Origin: Marinobacter sp. es.042
GTDB lineage: Bacteria; Pseudomonadota; Gammaproteobacteria; Pseudomonadales; Oleiphilaceae
Length of the DNA: 64,000 bases
Reading direction: 5' to 3'
Assembly (NCBI RefSeq): GCF_900188315.1
Contig: NZ_LT897781.1
Span: 2,046,001 to 2,110,000, forward strand
Shown here: positions 51,529-61,112 of the stretch, piece after piece
How positions within the stretch are numbered: position 1 is the stretch's first letter
Layout: each line of letters begins with the position of its first letter
Program-made: the position numbers and the translations under genes
The notes under the pieces: model-generated
Database searches by the model: none
What the model saw: only the letters and a program-made list of their open reading frames with translations
What the model was told of the DNA's origin: nothing

Positions 51529-52497
51529 CTATCGGTCGACAGGCACTGCAACCCGTATCCTGTCGTTCCTCACCGGAAAAGCATCATCGATAGTTAGCGC
51601 CAGAGGCTCACCTCCGAATGCCGCCTGCTCCGGCAGCCCTCGCTGGGCGTGAACGTGCAGGTGGGGCTCTGAACTGTTGCCGGAGTTACCCATTTCTCCC
51701 AGAAAACCACCGACATCCACCCGATCGCCAGCAGAGACCGAGACGCTACCTTTCCTAAGATGGGCTAAAATCACGAAGAACTGGCCACAATTGATCGCCA
51801 CATAATTTCCCGCCATGTGTTCCCGATCCATCACTGGAACCGGCATATCCTCCAGGCCATCGACAACCTTCGCGATCTCCCCATCGCAGGGCGCCAGCAC
51901 CGGGGTGCCGAACGTTGTAAAACGAGCCGGATCGGCGGGGAGCCAGCCACTCTTGTGAATACCCAGAGGAGAAATGCGGAAAATATCCATCGCCCGGCTT
52001 TGCCCCTGCCAGGGTCTGAAACGCTCAACCGCTGTATCCAGTGTTTTCAGGTGCACATTCACCATGGCGTTTGACCCGCCATGGGCCACCAGATAAGTGC
52101 CAGGCCCGAACGGCGGTGCAATGTCGACAGTCTCAACCGCCGGCAAAGTCTCCCCCTGATAGGCCATATACGCGATGTACCCACCTAGACAGCCAAGCCC
52201 GAACCCGAGGAGGACAAGTAAGGTCTGCCCGGCTGAGACTCGCCAGAAGCCGTTACCTTTGAACCGCCCCTGCCAGAGATGTAACACCACAATGAGTGCG
52301 AAAACCCCGTAATAGATATACGGCACCCAGTACGGGGGCATGGTCCAGAGGGCGGCCAGACCGAGACCAATGAGCACTGCTGCAACCGACAGTGCCTGAA
52401 CGCCGAGTGCAAGCAATCCCCTGGCAGGGAACCGTGCTAACCATACCAACAGGAGAACTGGCAGGGCGATTTGGGTGAGCATGACCATAAGGGACAT
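51529..52497 (-). CDS. M23-like LytM-domain membrane protein with an altered metal site
   Basis: A 322-residue protein with three to four N-terminal membrane helices, then a periplasmic M23 fold. The HxH is present (EPHLHVH, His279/His281), a third His is at 246 (LAHL), and Asp171 (AMDIF) matches the HxGxD aspartate. The first His of that motif is Ser167 here, so zinc binding or activity is doubtful; His139 (VAHGG) could substitute. The ATG overlaps the DUF6544-like gene's TGA by one base. Confidence 0.8.
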   Translation of the reverse strand: MSLMVMLTQIALPVLLLVWLARFPARGLLALGVQALSVAAVLIGLGLAALWTMPPYWVPYIYYGVFALIVVLHLWQGRFKGNGFWRVSAGQTLLVLLGFGLGCLGGYIAYMAYQGETLPAVETVDIAPPFGPGTYLVAHGGSNAMVNVHLKTLDTAVERFRPWQGQSRAMDIFRISPLGIHKSGWLPADPARFTTFGTPVLAPCDGEIAKVVDGLEDMPVPVMDREHMAGNYVAINCGQFFVILAHLRKGSVSVSAGDRVDVGGFLGEMGNSGNSSEPHLHVHAQRGLPEQAAFGGEPLALTIDDAFPVRNDRIRVAVPVDR

Positions 52498-53357
52498 CAG
52501 TCGCTACTCCCGGTGACACTGGCTCGAGGAAACTCTATGTTGCTGATCTCGCCGATGAAAAACGGAAAATAATCGTCCGTGGCAAAGAAATTCCCTGCTT
52601 CCACGCGGGTCGGCAAGATAAAGCCCTCGAACTCCCGAAACTCTGACAGGTATCCACCGAACGGCTGCAAGCGATGGACTTTTTCCGCATTCGCATTAGT
52701 CCACCGGTCAAAACTCACCTGGAGCGGCCGGCCGTCGTCGGCAACGACAACATCCACTGCCTGCTCCATACCCTCGTGGCGGACAATCACCCTGGCCGTA
52801 TTTACATCCACAAGCTGCCACGCGACCCCCGAGCCTGGCAGCAGGGCGGCTGGCGTCCAGAAAACCGCCTCTGCCACATAACGGCCGAATGCCGAACGTG
52901 TGTGATCCGGGTCGCCGCCCATCCGGGCAACCGGCAACAAGCCCATCAGCCAGAACCTCGTCCAATGGTCCGTATCGGAGCCGGAAACCCGAAGGGCGCC
53001 ACGGCTGGCACTCATCTTCCAGATAAAGCCTTCGGGCACGGTCAGCATCTGTGTGGCCTGCATGTCCATGTAGTGGGGCGATTCCCGATTGCCCATGCCG
53101 AATTTTCCGGTCATTAATATCCGGGCGACAGTATAAAGCGGTGTACCGGGCTGAATGGTGTATCGGAAATACCGCCGGGCGGGCTCCGGCAGTCCCTCAA
53201 GGAGAGAAAGATCGAACCGTTCCGGTGAAGCTGGCTGCAGAGCCGCCAACTTCACCATGGCGGCTTGGTCCGCATTGTGGTCGGCCTGTCGCCAGAACCA
53301 CAGAGCTAAAGTGACCGCAACCACCAGAATCAACAGGATCAGGAAAAAGATTTTCAT
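52497..53357 (-). CDS. DUF6544-like membrane-anchored protein
   Basis: A 286-residue protein with one N-terminal anchor (IFFLILLILVVAVTLALWFW). The LPEPARRYFRYTIQPGTPLY segment is what I recall for the DUF6544 (formerly DUF6920) family. A beta-rich domain follows (DMQATQMLTVPEGFIWKM). Function is unknown. It is coupled to the M23-like gene through TGATG, suggesting a joint envelope role. Confidence 0.7.
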   Translation of the reverse strand: MKIFFLILLILVVAVTLALWFWRQADHNADQAAMVKLAALQPASPERFDLSLLEGLPEPARRYFRYTIQPGTPLYTVARILMTGKFGMGNRESPHYMDMQATQMLTVPEGFIWKMSASRGALRVSGSDTDHWTRFWLMGLLPVARMGGDPDHTRSAFGRYVAEAVFWTPAALLPGSGVAWQLVDVNTARVIVRHEGMEQAVDVVVADDGRPLQVSFDRWTNANAEKVHRLQPFGGYLSEFREFEGFILPTRVEAGNFFATDDYFPFFIGEISNIEFPRASVTGSSD

Positions 53358-53463
53358 GTAAGCTATGCTCCGTAGCAGTCATTGTCCCTGCCCTGTCCGC
53401 ATCCAGTCTTGTTCCAGATCAATGAACGTGGCTGGCCGACTCACTGTCCGTCTGAAAGGTTTT

Positions 53464-54318
53464 ATGAAAGTACCGAAGAGATTACAACCACTTGTCGATG
53501 ACGGCATGGTGGACGAAGTGCTCTACCAGCTCATGAGCGGCAAGGAAGCACAGGTTTATGTGGTGCGTTGTGGCGATCAGACACGATGCGCCAAAGTCTT
53601 CAAGGAAGCCTCCAAGCGAAGCTTCAAGCAGGCGGTGGAATACCAGGAAGGCCGCAAGGTACGGAACAGCCGGCGCGCCCGGGCCATGAGCAAAAAAACC
53701 AAATACGGCCAGAAGGAACAGGAAGATGCCTGGCTCAACGCCGAGGTGGATGCCCTGTACCGGCTTGCCGCCGCCGGTGTCCGGGTTCCCGAGCCTCTGG
53801 GCTTCGTGGACGGTGTGCTGTTGATGGAACTGGTGGCGGACGAAGATGGCAAGGCTGCACCCAGGCTGGATGATGTCATCCTGTCCCCGGAACAGGCCCG
53901 CGACTTCCACGATCAGGTCATCCGAGAGGTTGTCCGTATGTTGAGTGCCGGTCTGATCCATGGGGATCTGTCGGAATTCAATGTTCTGGTCGATGCCAGC
54001 GGACCTGTCATTATTGATCTTCCCCAGGCCGTCAATGCCTCCGGGAATAACAACGCGGAACGCATGCTGGAGCGCGACGTCGACAATATGCGCCGCTATT
54101 TCGGTCGCTTCGCGCCGGAACTGCTGAACACCGATTATGGCAAGGAGATCTGGGCGCTCTACGAGTCCGGCGACCTGCACCCGGACAGCAAGCTCACAGG
54201 CTGCTTCCAGCACGATGATACCGCTGCCAACGTCGACGAACTGATGGAAATCATCGATGCGGCAAAAGAGGAAGAGTGGGAGCGACAGGAACGGATGAAG
54301 GACGCCGAGGAGGACTGA
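53464..54318 (+). CDS. RIO1-like serine kinase (PA4780 family)
   Basis: A 284-residue RIO-type kinase. The catalytic loop is HGDLSEFNVLVD and the metal site is VIIDLPQAV; a compact N-lobe carries SGKEAQVYVVR and the phosphate-binding Lys. ATG at 53464 follows GAAAGG at 4 nt; the longer frame from 53365 has no family similarity. The substrate is unknown; ribosome maturation is known only for eukaryotic RIOs. Confidence 0.9.
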   Translation: MKVPKRLQPLVDDGMVDEVLYQLMSGKEAQVYVVRCGDQTRCAKVFKEASKRSFKQAVEYQEGRKVRNSRRARAMSKKTKYGQKEQEDAWLNAEVDALYRLAAAGVRVPEPLGFVDGVLLMELVADEDGKAAPRLDDVILSPEQARDFHDQVIREVVRMLSAGLIHGDLSEFNVLVDASGPVIIDLPQAVNASGNNNAERMLERDVDNMRRYFGRFAPELLNTDYGKEIWALYESGDLHPDSKLTGCFQHDDTAANVDELMEIIDAAKEEEWERQERMKDAEED

Positions 54319-54336
54319 CGCCTTAGCCGGTGCTGG

Positions 54337-54807
54337 TCAGCCGGCAGACGTGGTTTTCTCTTCGCTGATCATTGCTGACATCAACTGCTGTTCTTTCGGC
54401 CCGGGTAGAACGCCCGTTAATGTGGCTTCGATAACCGGCTCACCATGCTGATTCGATAGCACCGCTTCGGCCCGGGCCCGATTCCTTGCATCCACTTCGG
54501 TGATGGTGAAGACACAGGTGATGGTATCGCCGAAATACACTGGCCGACGGAAACGAAAATTCATCCCTGACGCCAGCCAGCCAATCTGCCCACCCACTTC
54601 CGTGATCATCCCGCCAACCAGCAAGCCATGGCAGATCTTGCCCTGCAGGTTCTTGGCCTGGGCAAACTCATCGCTGTAGTGAACCGGATTCTGATCGCGG
54701 CTGATTTCGCCAAAGGAAAGGGTCTCATCCTCGGTGAACGTTCGTACCAGGGTAAACGAGTCGCCGGCTTTCAGGCCGGCAATGGCTCTGTTTCGAATAT
54801 CAGACAT
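54337..54807 (-). CDS. MaoC-type (R)-enoyl-CoA hydratase-like protein
   Basis: A 156-residue hotdog-fold protein with the MaoC hydratase motif SRDQNPVHYSD, whose Asp and His form the active site. CHGLLVGGMI follows as in PhaJ-type enzymes. It may feed (R)-hydroxyacyl-CoA to other pathways. No phaC is nearby. It is transcribed towards the RIO kinase, in opposite orientation. Confidence 0.9.
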   Translation of the reverse strand: MSDIRNRAIAGLKAGDSFTLVRTFTEDETLSFGEISRDQNPVHYSDEFAQAKNLQGKICHGLLVGGMITEVGGQIGWLASGMNFRFRRPVYFGDTITCVFTITEVDARNRARAEAVLSNQHGEPVIEATLTGVLPGPKEQQLMSAMISEEKTTSAG

Positions 54808-54834
54808 GGTATCGGTCCCCGATCGCTCAGCCGG

Positions 54835-55290
54835 TTACAGGTACCGACCGCCAGACCCTATGGCGACCACAATCAGGCCGAGAATCAGATTGATACCGAC
54901 CAGGCGGCGAATCTTTCCCACCTGAACACCACCAGCCTGCGGATCCTTGGCTGCAACCGCCTGCTTGAGCCGTCGGAAAGGCGCAAAATACACGTGGAAG
55001 TAGAGCAGCATCATCACCAGCCCGAGCGTCTGCATGGCATGAATATGCCAGCCAGCGCCCGCCATACCGCCAAACACACTGAAAATCATCCAGTAGCCGG
55101 TCACCAGGAGCAACACAACAGAGAGCCAAACCCAGCGGAAGAACCGGTCGAGCGTCTTCGACCACAGAAGGCCACGCTGGGAAGCCTCCACCACCTCAAC
55201 CACGGCCGGACGCATCGCCATATAAGCGAAGAACATACCACCAACCCAGATAACCGCGGACAACACGTGCAGTGCAATTGCCAGACTCAT
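54835..55290 (-). CDS. CopD-like four-helix membrane protein
   Basis: A 151-residue membrane protein. The first helix reads LHVLSAVIWVGGMFFAYMAMRP, shortened by position to residues 8-29, and has the His and Trp pattern of CopD-like proteins. Three more helices follow. Members of the wider family bind copper or heme, but the residues here do not settle this. It lies 27 bp before the MaoC gene. Confidence 0.82.
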   Translation of the reverse strand: MSLAIALHVLSAVIWVGGMFFAYMAMRPAVVEVVEASQRGLLWSKTLDRFFRWVWLSVVLLLVTGYWMIFSVFGGMAGAGWHIHAMQTLGLVMMLLYFHVYFAPFRRLKQAVAAKDPQAGGVQVGKIRRLVGINLILGLIVVAIGSGGRYL

Positions 55291-55313
55291 AAAACTACCC
55301 CTTGATTTGGCCT

Positions 55314-56375
55314 TCAGATGGTTTCCAGTTCTACCCGGTTTCGGCCTCCGGTTTTACCACGGTAAAGAGCTTCATCAGCTCTGCTGACCGCCGCACTCAG
55401 GTCCTCACCAGTTCGAAGTTCACTTACGCCAATGCTGATCGTAACGTCAATATCACCGCCGCTAATTGCACGCCAATCCCTGGCCAAAAACGCCTTTCTT
55501 ATCCGCTCAGCGCTTGCTTGCGCTTTAAAGGCGTCCGTATCAGGAAGAATGACCAGAAACTCCTCACCGCCCCATCGACCGATCAGATCCTGAGCCCTTA
55601 ATTCTTCTCGAATCACATCGGCAACGCAGCCTAGTACCCTGTCGCCGGTCTCATGACCGCAGGCGTCATTAATCGACTTGAAATGATCGACATCCAGCAG
55701 GAGGAAACCTACCGGGTGCCCGCTGCGCTGGAACCGCGAGACTTCTTTTTCAGCCAGGTAGGTCATATGACGGCGATTGAAAAGCCCGGTCAATGAATCC
55801 GTTGTTGCCATTTCGCGAAGCTTGCGCTGGGCGGAAACAACCATTCTGAGGTAATAGGAAGCCAGGTAACTGAACATTGCAAACACCACGCTCAGATTGA
55901 ACAGATGGACTATGTTCAGGGCCGCCTGAGGAATCGGCTGCAAAGGTTCGACGTACCACATCAACGCATCAAGCGCGACGTAGTAACCCCAGAGAGCAAG
56001 CAGCGCATAGACCGCCCACCTGCGGGACGCGGAAACGCAGATCGCTGGTATGAACATCAGAAGGTAATAGTGGAAACCGCTCTCCCAGCCAATCAGAACG
56101 ATACCCAGGCCGGCATGTCCGAGCACTTCCGCCCAGATGAGTACGATCGCAATCCTGTTTTTTTGATATTTGAGTGCGTAGTAGGCACCGGCATACATGG
56201 CCACGCTTACCACGTTTATCCATGCCAGAATCGGCGAACCCAGTGCATGAAAAAGAAAGAAAAAGATGACATCCACAGTTCCGGCGATCTGGGCACATCG
56301 CATGGCCAAACGCCAGAACTGGGGCCTGCGCTCCCGCTCAGGCTCATAATTCATTGGAGCACTCGCACTTTTCAT
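55314..56375 (-). CDS. Membrane diguanylate cyclase
   Basis: A 353-residue protein with about six N-terminal membrane helices and a GGDEF domain. The signature is GGEEF at 269-273, so the active site is intact. The inhibitory site RxxD (RAQD, five residues before) is also kept, so product feedback is expected. It should make c-di-GMP in response to a membrane signal. An ATG 21 bp downstream is an alternative start. Confidence 0.93.
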   Translation of the reverse strand: MKSASAPMNYEPERERRPQFWRLAMRCAQIAGTVDVIFFFLFHALGSPILAWINVVSVAMYAGAYYALKYQKNRIAIVLIWAEVLGHAGLGIVLIGWESGFHYYLLMFIPAICVSASRRWAVYALLALWGYYVALDALMWYVEPLQPIPQAALNIVHLFNLSVVFAMFSYLASYYLRMVVSAQRKLREMATTDSLTGLFNRRHMTYLAEKEVSRFQRSGHPVGFLLLDVDHFKSINDACGHETGDRVLGCVADVIREELRAQDLIGRWGGEEFLVILPDTDAFKAQASAERIRKAFLARDWRAISGGDIDVTISIGVSELRTGEDLSAAVSRADEALYRGKTGGRNRVELETI

Positions 56376-56467
56376 CGACAGCAGAATTCCTTTTTAGGTA
56401 ACAAGAGTACTCGTTAAAACAGAATCCTGCCTTACTCCGTTGCAAACAAATGAAAATGTTTTCAGGA

Positions 56468-57139
56468 TCACCACGGCAGCTCGTCGCCGTTGCTGTGCCA
56501 GAACGATCCGGTATTCTCCAGGGTCAGGCCATCAATCCGCTCTGCCAGGCCTTTTGCCGATTCTTCCGGAGTAATCAACCCACCAAAATTCACCATCCGG
56601 GTCTGAACATAACCTGGGTGCAGCTGGGCCACGGCGATACCCCGCGGTTTCAGATCCATCGCGAGGGACTTGCCGAAGGCATTCAACGCTGCCTTTGAAG
56701 CACGGTAACCGTAGCGGCCGCCTGAGTCGTTGTCGGCGATAGAGCCCATGCGGCTGGTAATGTTCGCGATTTTGCCTCCAGAGGGGATTTTTTCGAACAA
56801 AGCTTCAGCCAACCTCAGGGGCGCATAGGCGTTGATCTCCATCTGCGTGCGGATCGAATCGAAATCGATACTGCCCAGCTTCTCGTCCTGCAGCAGCCCC
56901 GCATTATTGATCAGCAGATCGATAGGTTGGCCCTCAAGACCGGCCAAAAGCCTTTCAACGCCAGCATCGGTGGTCACGTCAACGCCGTCGATGACCCGCT
57001 CGGCAACCTCGTCCAGCTCCGGCGAGGATTGCCGACACACACCGATGACTGAACAACCGCGGCGCGCATACAGCCGCGCAAGCTCCAGACCAATACCCCG
57101 GTTTGCACCGGTAATCAGAATAATGGAATTCTCGGACAT
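56468..57139 (-). CDS. Short-chain dehydrogenase (C-factor-like)
   Basis: A 223-residue SDR with TGANRGIG, NNAG in LLINNAGL, ITSRMGS and YGYRASKAA. The arrangement resembles C-factor-type SDRs. The cofactor loop VCRQSS favours NADP(H). It is divergent from mtfA. Substrate is unknown. Confidence 0.9.
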   Translation of the reverse strand: MSENSIILITGANRGIGLELARLYARRGCSVIGVCRQSSPELDEVAERVIDGVDVTTDAGVERLLAGLEGQPIDLLINNAGLLQDEKLGSIDFDSIRTQMEINAYAPLRLAEALFEKIPSGGKIANITSRMGSIADNDSGGRYGYRASKAALNAFGKSLAMDLKPRGIAVAQLHPGYVQTRMVNFGGLITPEESAKGLAERIDGLTLENTGSFWHSNGDELPW

Positions 57140-57285
57140 ATCAGCCTCCTAAACGATCAATGCGGTTCATGCAGCTTCACATCCCCTGCAATCGAGAACA
57201 ACCAGCAATACGGGACCTGCCTGCGTGCAGATCCAATTTTTCTGTAAGATACGGGGTAATTCAATCAATGGTCGCTGGGAGCAGC

Positions 57286-58104
57286 ATGTCAGCAGCACTT
57301 GTTTTCGCAGTCTTTGCAGTGACACTAATCGCAGGATCCGTTTTCTACCTTTTCTTCTACCGCTCCTGGCGGCGAGAACGGACCCTGAAAGGCCCCTTCC
57401 CAGCCCCCTGGCGGCGACAACTCGAAACCAGCGTTCCGCTTTACCGAAGACTTCCTGCCACATTGAAGCGCGCGTTAGAGCAAAGGATTCAACTTTTCCT
57501 CTCTGAGAAGGAATTTTACGGCTGTGACGGCTTCGAAGTGGATGACAATGTCAGGGTCACCATTGCCGGCCATGCCTGCTTACTCATTCTTGCCCGCCCA
57601 TACTCGGATTTTGATGAGGTAAGCAGCATTCTGGTCTATCCCGACGCCTACCATGTCAGAGACATCGAAAGCGACGGACTGGTTGTCAGCGAGAGTAATG
57701 AAATCCGGGCCGGAGAAGCCTCAAGCCGCGGCCAGGTGGTGCTGGCCTGGAAGGAATGTGAGGAGGCCGCCGAAAATCCGCACAGCAGTCACAACGTGAT
57801 ACTCCATGAGTTTGCCCACCAGCTGGATTATCTGGACGGCACCGCGGACGGTGCGCCGCCCCTGGGCGGAGAACAGGCCAGGCACTGGCAAAGTTCGATG
57901 ACCAGGGCCTATGAAGATCTGAGGCATTCTCTTCAGTACCACCATAAACCGTGGCTTGATCCCTACGGCGCAACCGAACCGGCGGAATTTTTCGCGGTCC
58001 TGACCGAAGCGTTTTTCCAGCAGCCGGGCCATCTCAAGCACGAGCAACCCGAGGTTTATAAGGCCCTGCAGAATTACTACAGACTGGATCCGACGAATCT
58101 GTAA
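57286..58104 (+). CDS. mtfA: M90 zinc peptidase, MtfA-like
   Basis: A 272-residue member of the MtfA family with an N-terminal membrane segment (ALVFAVFAVTLIAGSVFYLFF). The zinc motif is HEFAH in VILHEFAHQLD. E. coli MtfA affects glucose phosphotransferase control through Mlc; no Mlc gene is here, so that role is not assumed. ATG at 57286 follows GGGAG at 4 nt; the longer frame has no family similarity. Confidence 0.92.
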   Translation: MSAALVFAVFAVTLIAGSVFYLFFYRSWRRERTLKGPFPAPWRRQLETSVPLYRRLPATLKRALEQRIQLFLSEKEFYGCDGFEVDDNVRVTIAGHACLLILARPYSDFDEVSSILVYPDAYHVRDIESDGLVVSESNEIRAGEASSRGQVVLAWKECEEAAENPHSSHNVILHEFAHQLDYLDGTADGAPPLGGEQARHWQSSMTRAYEDLRHSLQYHHKPWLDPYGATEPAEFFAVLTEAFFQQPGHLKHEQPEVYKALQNYYRLDPTNL

Positions 58105-58172
58105 GTAGCGGTTGTGGTCCTCGATTCTCTGGTTCACTATGAAAGAAAGCCAAAGTCCAGGGAGACAGGTTT

Positions 58173-58349
58173 ATGCCAGTCATTGGTTGGGTATTCCTTT
58201 TACTCGCTATGGCGCTGGTCGTCGGCAGCCTCCTGATGCTGCGAGATAGTGCGAACAAATTTCCAATCTCCGACGAGAAAATGCGGAAGATCCAGGCGCG
58301 GAAAGCCGAAGTTGAGGCGGAAGAGAGCGCTGAAGACAGAGAGTCGTAA
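58173..58349 (+). CDS. DUF2897-family small membrane protein
   Basis: A 58-residue protein read directly from the DNA. It has one membrane helix (WVFLLLAMALVVGSLLMLRD, residues 6-25) and a charged, helical tail (EKMRKIQARKAE). The pattern matches DUF2897. GGAGACAGG precedes the ATG. It lies 68 bp after mtfA and may share its transcript. Function is unknown. Confidence 0.82.
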   Translation: MPVIGWVFLLLAMALVVGSLLMLRDSANKFPISDEKMRKIQARKAEVEAEESAEDRES

Positions 58350-58400
58350 CGACCTGCACTTACCCGCCCCATGAATCTTTGGTGACGATTCAAATCCTGT

Positions 58401-58412
58401 TGACGTATGTCA
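58401..58412. promoter_or_regulatory. Short palindrome upstream of oleate hydratase
   Basis: TGAC-GTAT-GTCA has perfect 4-bp arms with a 4-base spacer and lies 66 bp before the oleate hydratase ATG. It overlaps a TTGACG that could serve as a -35 element. A fatty-acid-responsive regulator is plausible but unproven. Confidence 0.3.
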
Positions 58413-58477
58413 CTCTGAATTCCTGCCCGCCCCGCATACTGTAAGGATAGTTACCCCTCAGGAAAGGAGATCCCTGA

Positions 58478-60496
58478 ATGGCCAGATCCAACCACACCCG
58501 AAAGCTCGGCTCGAAGCTCACGCCCCATATTGAAGCCCTGGGAAAGCAGAACGTCGATGTGACACCCGACGCCTCCTCGAGGCACCTTCACAACGGAATA
58601 GACACTCCCCTGCCACCGGCAGACCTGCACGGCAGCTATACCAACAACCGGCCGCTTCCCACAGAGGGTGTTGCGGAGCGCCGGGCGTGGATTATCGGTG
58701 GCGGCATTGCGGGCCTGTCTGCGGCCTTTTTTCTCATTCGCGACGGACATATGCCCGCGGGCAACATCACCTTTCTCGAGGAACAGGACGTAGAAGGTGG
58801 TTCGCTGGATGGCGCCGGTAATGCCGAGGACGGATATATCGTCCGGGGAGGTCGTGAAATGGAGATGACCTACCAGAACTTCTGGGATGTTTTCTCGGAA
58901 ATACCTGCGCTCGAACTGCCTGCCCCATTCACGGTGCTGGATGAGTACCGCACCGTGAACGATGCCGACAAGAACTGGTCGAAAGCCCGGCTCCTGGAAA
59001 ACCAGGGACAGATCAAAGACTTCTCCACCATGGATCTTACCAGGCGCCAGCAACTTGAGATCATCCGGCTGCTATTGGCCCGGAAAGAGGACCTGGACGA
59101 CATCACGGTTGAGCAATGGTTCAGCGAGGGTTTTCTGAGCACCAATTTCTACACTTTCTGGCGCACCATGTTTGCGTTTCAGAACTGGCACTCGGTGCTT
59201 GAAATGAAGCTCTACATGCATCGTTTCCTGCATTTGATGGACGGACTGAACGACATGACGTCTCTGGTTTTCCCGAAATATAACCAGTACGACAGCTTCG
59301 TCAGGCCTCTCATGAAATGGCTCAAAGACCAGGGTGTTAGTACCCAGTACAACATGACCGTCACGGACCTGGATATGAAGAGCGGGGATGGCACCAGAAC
59401 CGTCAAGACCATCCAATGCCGCTGCGCAGAAGGGGACAAGACCTTCAATGTCGGCGCACGTGATCTGGTGTTCGTTACAACCGGCTCAATGACCGAGGAT
59501 ACCGCCTACGGCGATGACGATAACGCTCCGAGGTTGAAAGATAGTGACAAGGCAGGCCAAGGATCCGGCTGGCAACTCTGGAGGAATCTGGCCGAGAAAT
59601 CCGACGTCTTCGGCCGGCCAGACAAATTCTGCGGAGACATACCCCGCTCAACCTGGGAATCAGTGACGCTTACCTGCAAACCCTCTCCTCTGATGGAAAA
59701 GCTCAAAGAGCTGTCGGTTAATGACCCTTATTCCGGGTTCACGGCTACTGGCGGAATTGTCACCTTTACAGATTCCGCCTGGCTGATGAGCTTCACCTGC
59801 AACCGCCAGCCACACTTCCCCGACCAGCCTGACGACGTGATTGTGTTGTGGACCTATGCTTTGTTGATGGATAAACCCGGCGACTACGTCAACAAGACGA
59901 TGCCCGAGTGTACCGGCAAAGAGGTGTTGATTGAGTTGTGCTACCACCTGGGCCTGAAGGACCACATAGAAGAAATACTGGCTGCCACAAAAACCCGCAT
60001 TGCGCTGATGCCCTACATCACGTCTCAGTTCATGCCAAGGGCCAAAGGCGACCGTCCTCAAGTCGTCCCTTCAGGCTGCACCAATCTCGCCTGCATCGGG
60101 CAGTTCGTGGAGACTCATAACGACGTTGTGTTCACACTGGAAAGCTCGGTGCGAACCGCCCGCATTGGGGCTTACAGCCTTCTGGGCATAAAAAAACAGG
60201 TTCCTGATATTTATCCGGGACAATACGATATACGGCGTTTGCTTAGGGCAACCAGAACCCTTAACAGCAACGAGGCGTTTCTGGGTGAGGGTATTCTGCG
60301 CCGCCTGTTGGGCGGCACTTACTTTGAAAGTATTCTGCCACTTGGTCCTGGTGAAGACCCGGCCGATTTGCACAAAGCCGGTCTGTTCGAAAACCAGTTA
60401 CAGGCTATCCGCCAACTGGTGGAAGAAAACCACACCCTCGACGATGCCAAAGGGTGGGTTCAGGGCATTCTGGACAAACTTCGCGGGCGAGGCTGA
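58478..60496 (+). CDS. ohyA: Oleate hydratase
   Basis: Adds water to the C9-C10 double bond of oleic acid to give 10-hydroxystearate; FAD is needed structurally. The 672-residue length is normal. The FAD site is [14 protein letters not shown] near 72-85, and [14 protein letters not shown] carries the active-site Glu. Further family segments are [12 protein letters not shown] and [13 protein letters not shown] strong GGAAAGGAG precedes the ATG. In marine bacteria the enzyme detoxifies or uses unsaturated fatty acids. It is convergent with the copper chaperone gene, 8 bp away. Confidence 0.95.
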   Translation: MARSNHTRKLGSKLTPHIEALGKQNVDVTPDASSRHLHNGIDTPLPPADLHGSYTNNRPLPTEGVAERRAWIIGGGIAGLSAAFFLIRDGHMPAGNITFLEEQDVEGGSLDGAGNAEDGYIVRGGREMEMTYQNFWDVFSEIPALELPAPFTVLDEYRTVNDADKNWSKARLLENQGQIKDFSTMDLTRRQQLEIIRLLLARKEDLDDITVEQWFSEGFLSTNFYTFWRTMFAFQNWHSVLEMKLYMHRFLHLMDGLNDMTSLVFPKYNQYDSFVRPLMKWLKDQGVSTQYNMTVTDLDMKSGDGTRTVKTIQCRCAEGDKTFNVGARDLVFVTTGSMTEDTAYGDDDNAPRLKDSDKAGQGSGWQLWRNLAEKSDVFGRPDKFCGDIPRSTWESVTLTCKPSPLMEKLKELSVNDPYSGFTATGGIVTFTDSAWLMSFTCNRQPHFPDQPDDVIVLWTYALLMDKPGDYVNKTMPECTGKEVLIELCYHLGLKDHIEEILAATKTRIALMPYITSQFMPRAKGDRPQVVPSGCTNLACIGQFVETHNDVVFTLESSVRTARIGAYSLLGIKKQVPDIYPGQYDIRRLLRATRTLNSNEAFLGEGILRRLLGGTYFESILPLGPGEDPADLHKAGLFENQLQAIRQLVEENHTLDDAKGWVQGILDKLRGRG

Positions 60497-60504
60497 GACA
60501 GCGG

Positions 60505-61017
60505 TCAGTCGCCGCTGTGATCCATGTCATGACCGGAATGATTCATCTTCTGGTCGTTCATCATGGTTTGCCCGTCCAGCGGCGCAACATTCAGTTCAAC
60601 TTGCATATCTTCCGCGCCATCAAAGCTCAGGGTCAGCGGAATGCTCTCACCCTCGCGCAACGGGCTTTTCAGTTTTTCCAGCATCAGGTGAAAACTGTGG
60701 GGCTTCAACTCCACGGTGGTACCCGCCGGTATGGGGAGCCCGCCTTTGACCGGCGCCATCCGCATCACACCATCGTGCATGCTGGTCTCATGGATCGAAA
60801 CGTTACCCGCCCTCGGGGTTGCAGCCCCAACCAGGGTGATATCACTGCCACCACTGTTCGAGATGCTCATGTAGCCCACTCCCATGGGTGTGCCGGGCGG
60901 TGTAGGCCGGCTCCAGGGATGCTCGACCTTGACCGGGCCATGGCTGTACTCATTGGCAAATGCTGTCGGGGCAACCAGGGCCAGGGCCAGCACAAACACG
61001 CTCAGGCAATACTTCAT
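60505..61017 (-). CDS. PCu(A)C periplasmic copper chaperone
   Basis: A 170-residue secreted protein with a signal peptide ending near TAFANE. The copper site follows the HxnMx~21HxM pattern: His and Met in HETSMHDGVMRM, then HSFHLML. The C-terminal tail is rich in Met and His (MNHSGHDMDHSG) and may add binding. It should deliver Cu(I) to cytochrome oxidase. ATG at 61017 follows AAGGA; the longer frame has no signal peptide. Confidence 0.93.
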   Translation of the reverse strand: MKYCLSVFVLALALVAPTAFANEYSHGPVKVEHPWSRPTPPGTPMGVGYMSISNSGGSDITLVGAATPRAGNVSIHETSMHDGVMRMAPVKGGLPIPAGTTVELKPHSFHLMLEKLKSPLREGESIPLTLSFDGAEDMQVELNVAPLDGQTMMNDQKMNHSGHDMDHSGD

Positions 61018-61112
61018 GTCCAGTGTTCCTTGTCGATGGTTCAAAGCCAAAGGATAGAAAGGGTAGGCCCCAGATCCAAGCTTTTCAGTGCGACGAATGG
61101 TCGCAGACCGGC

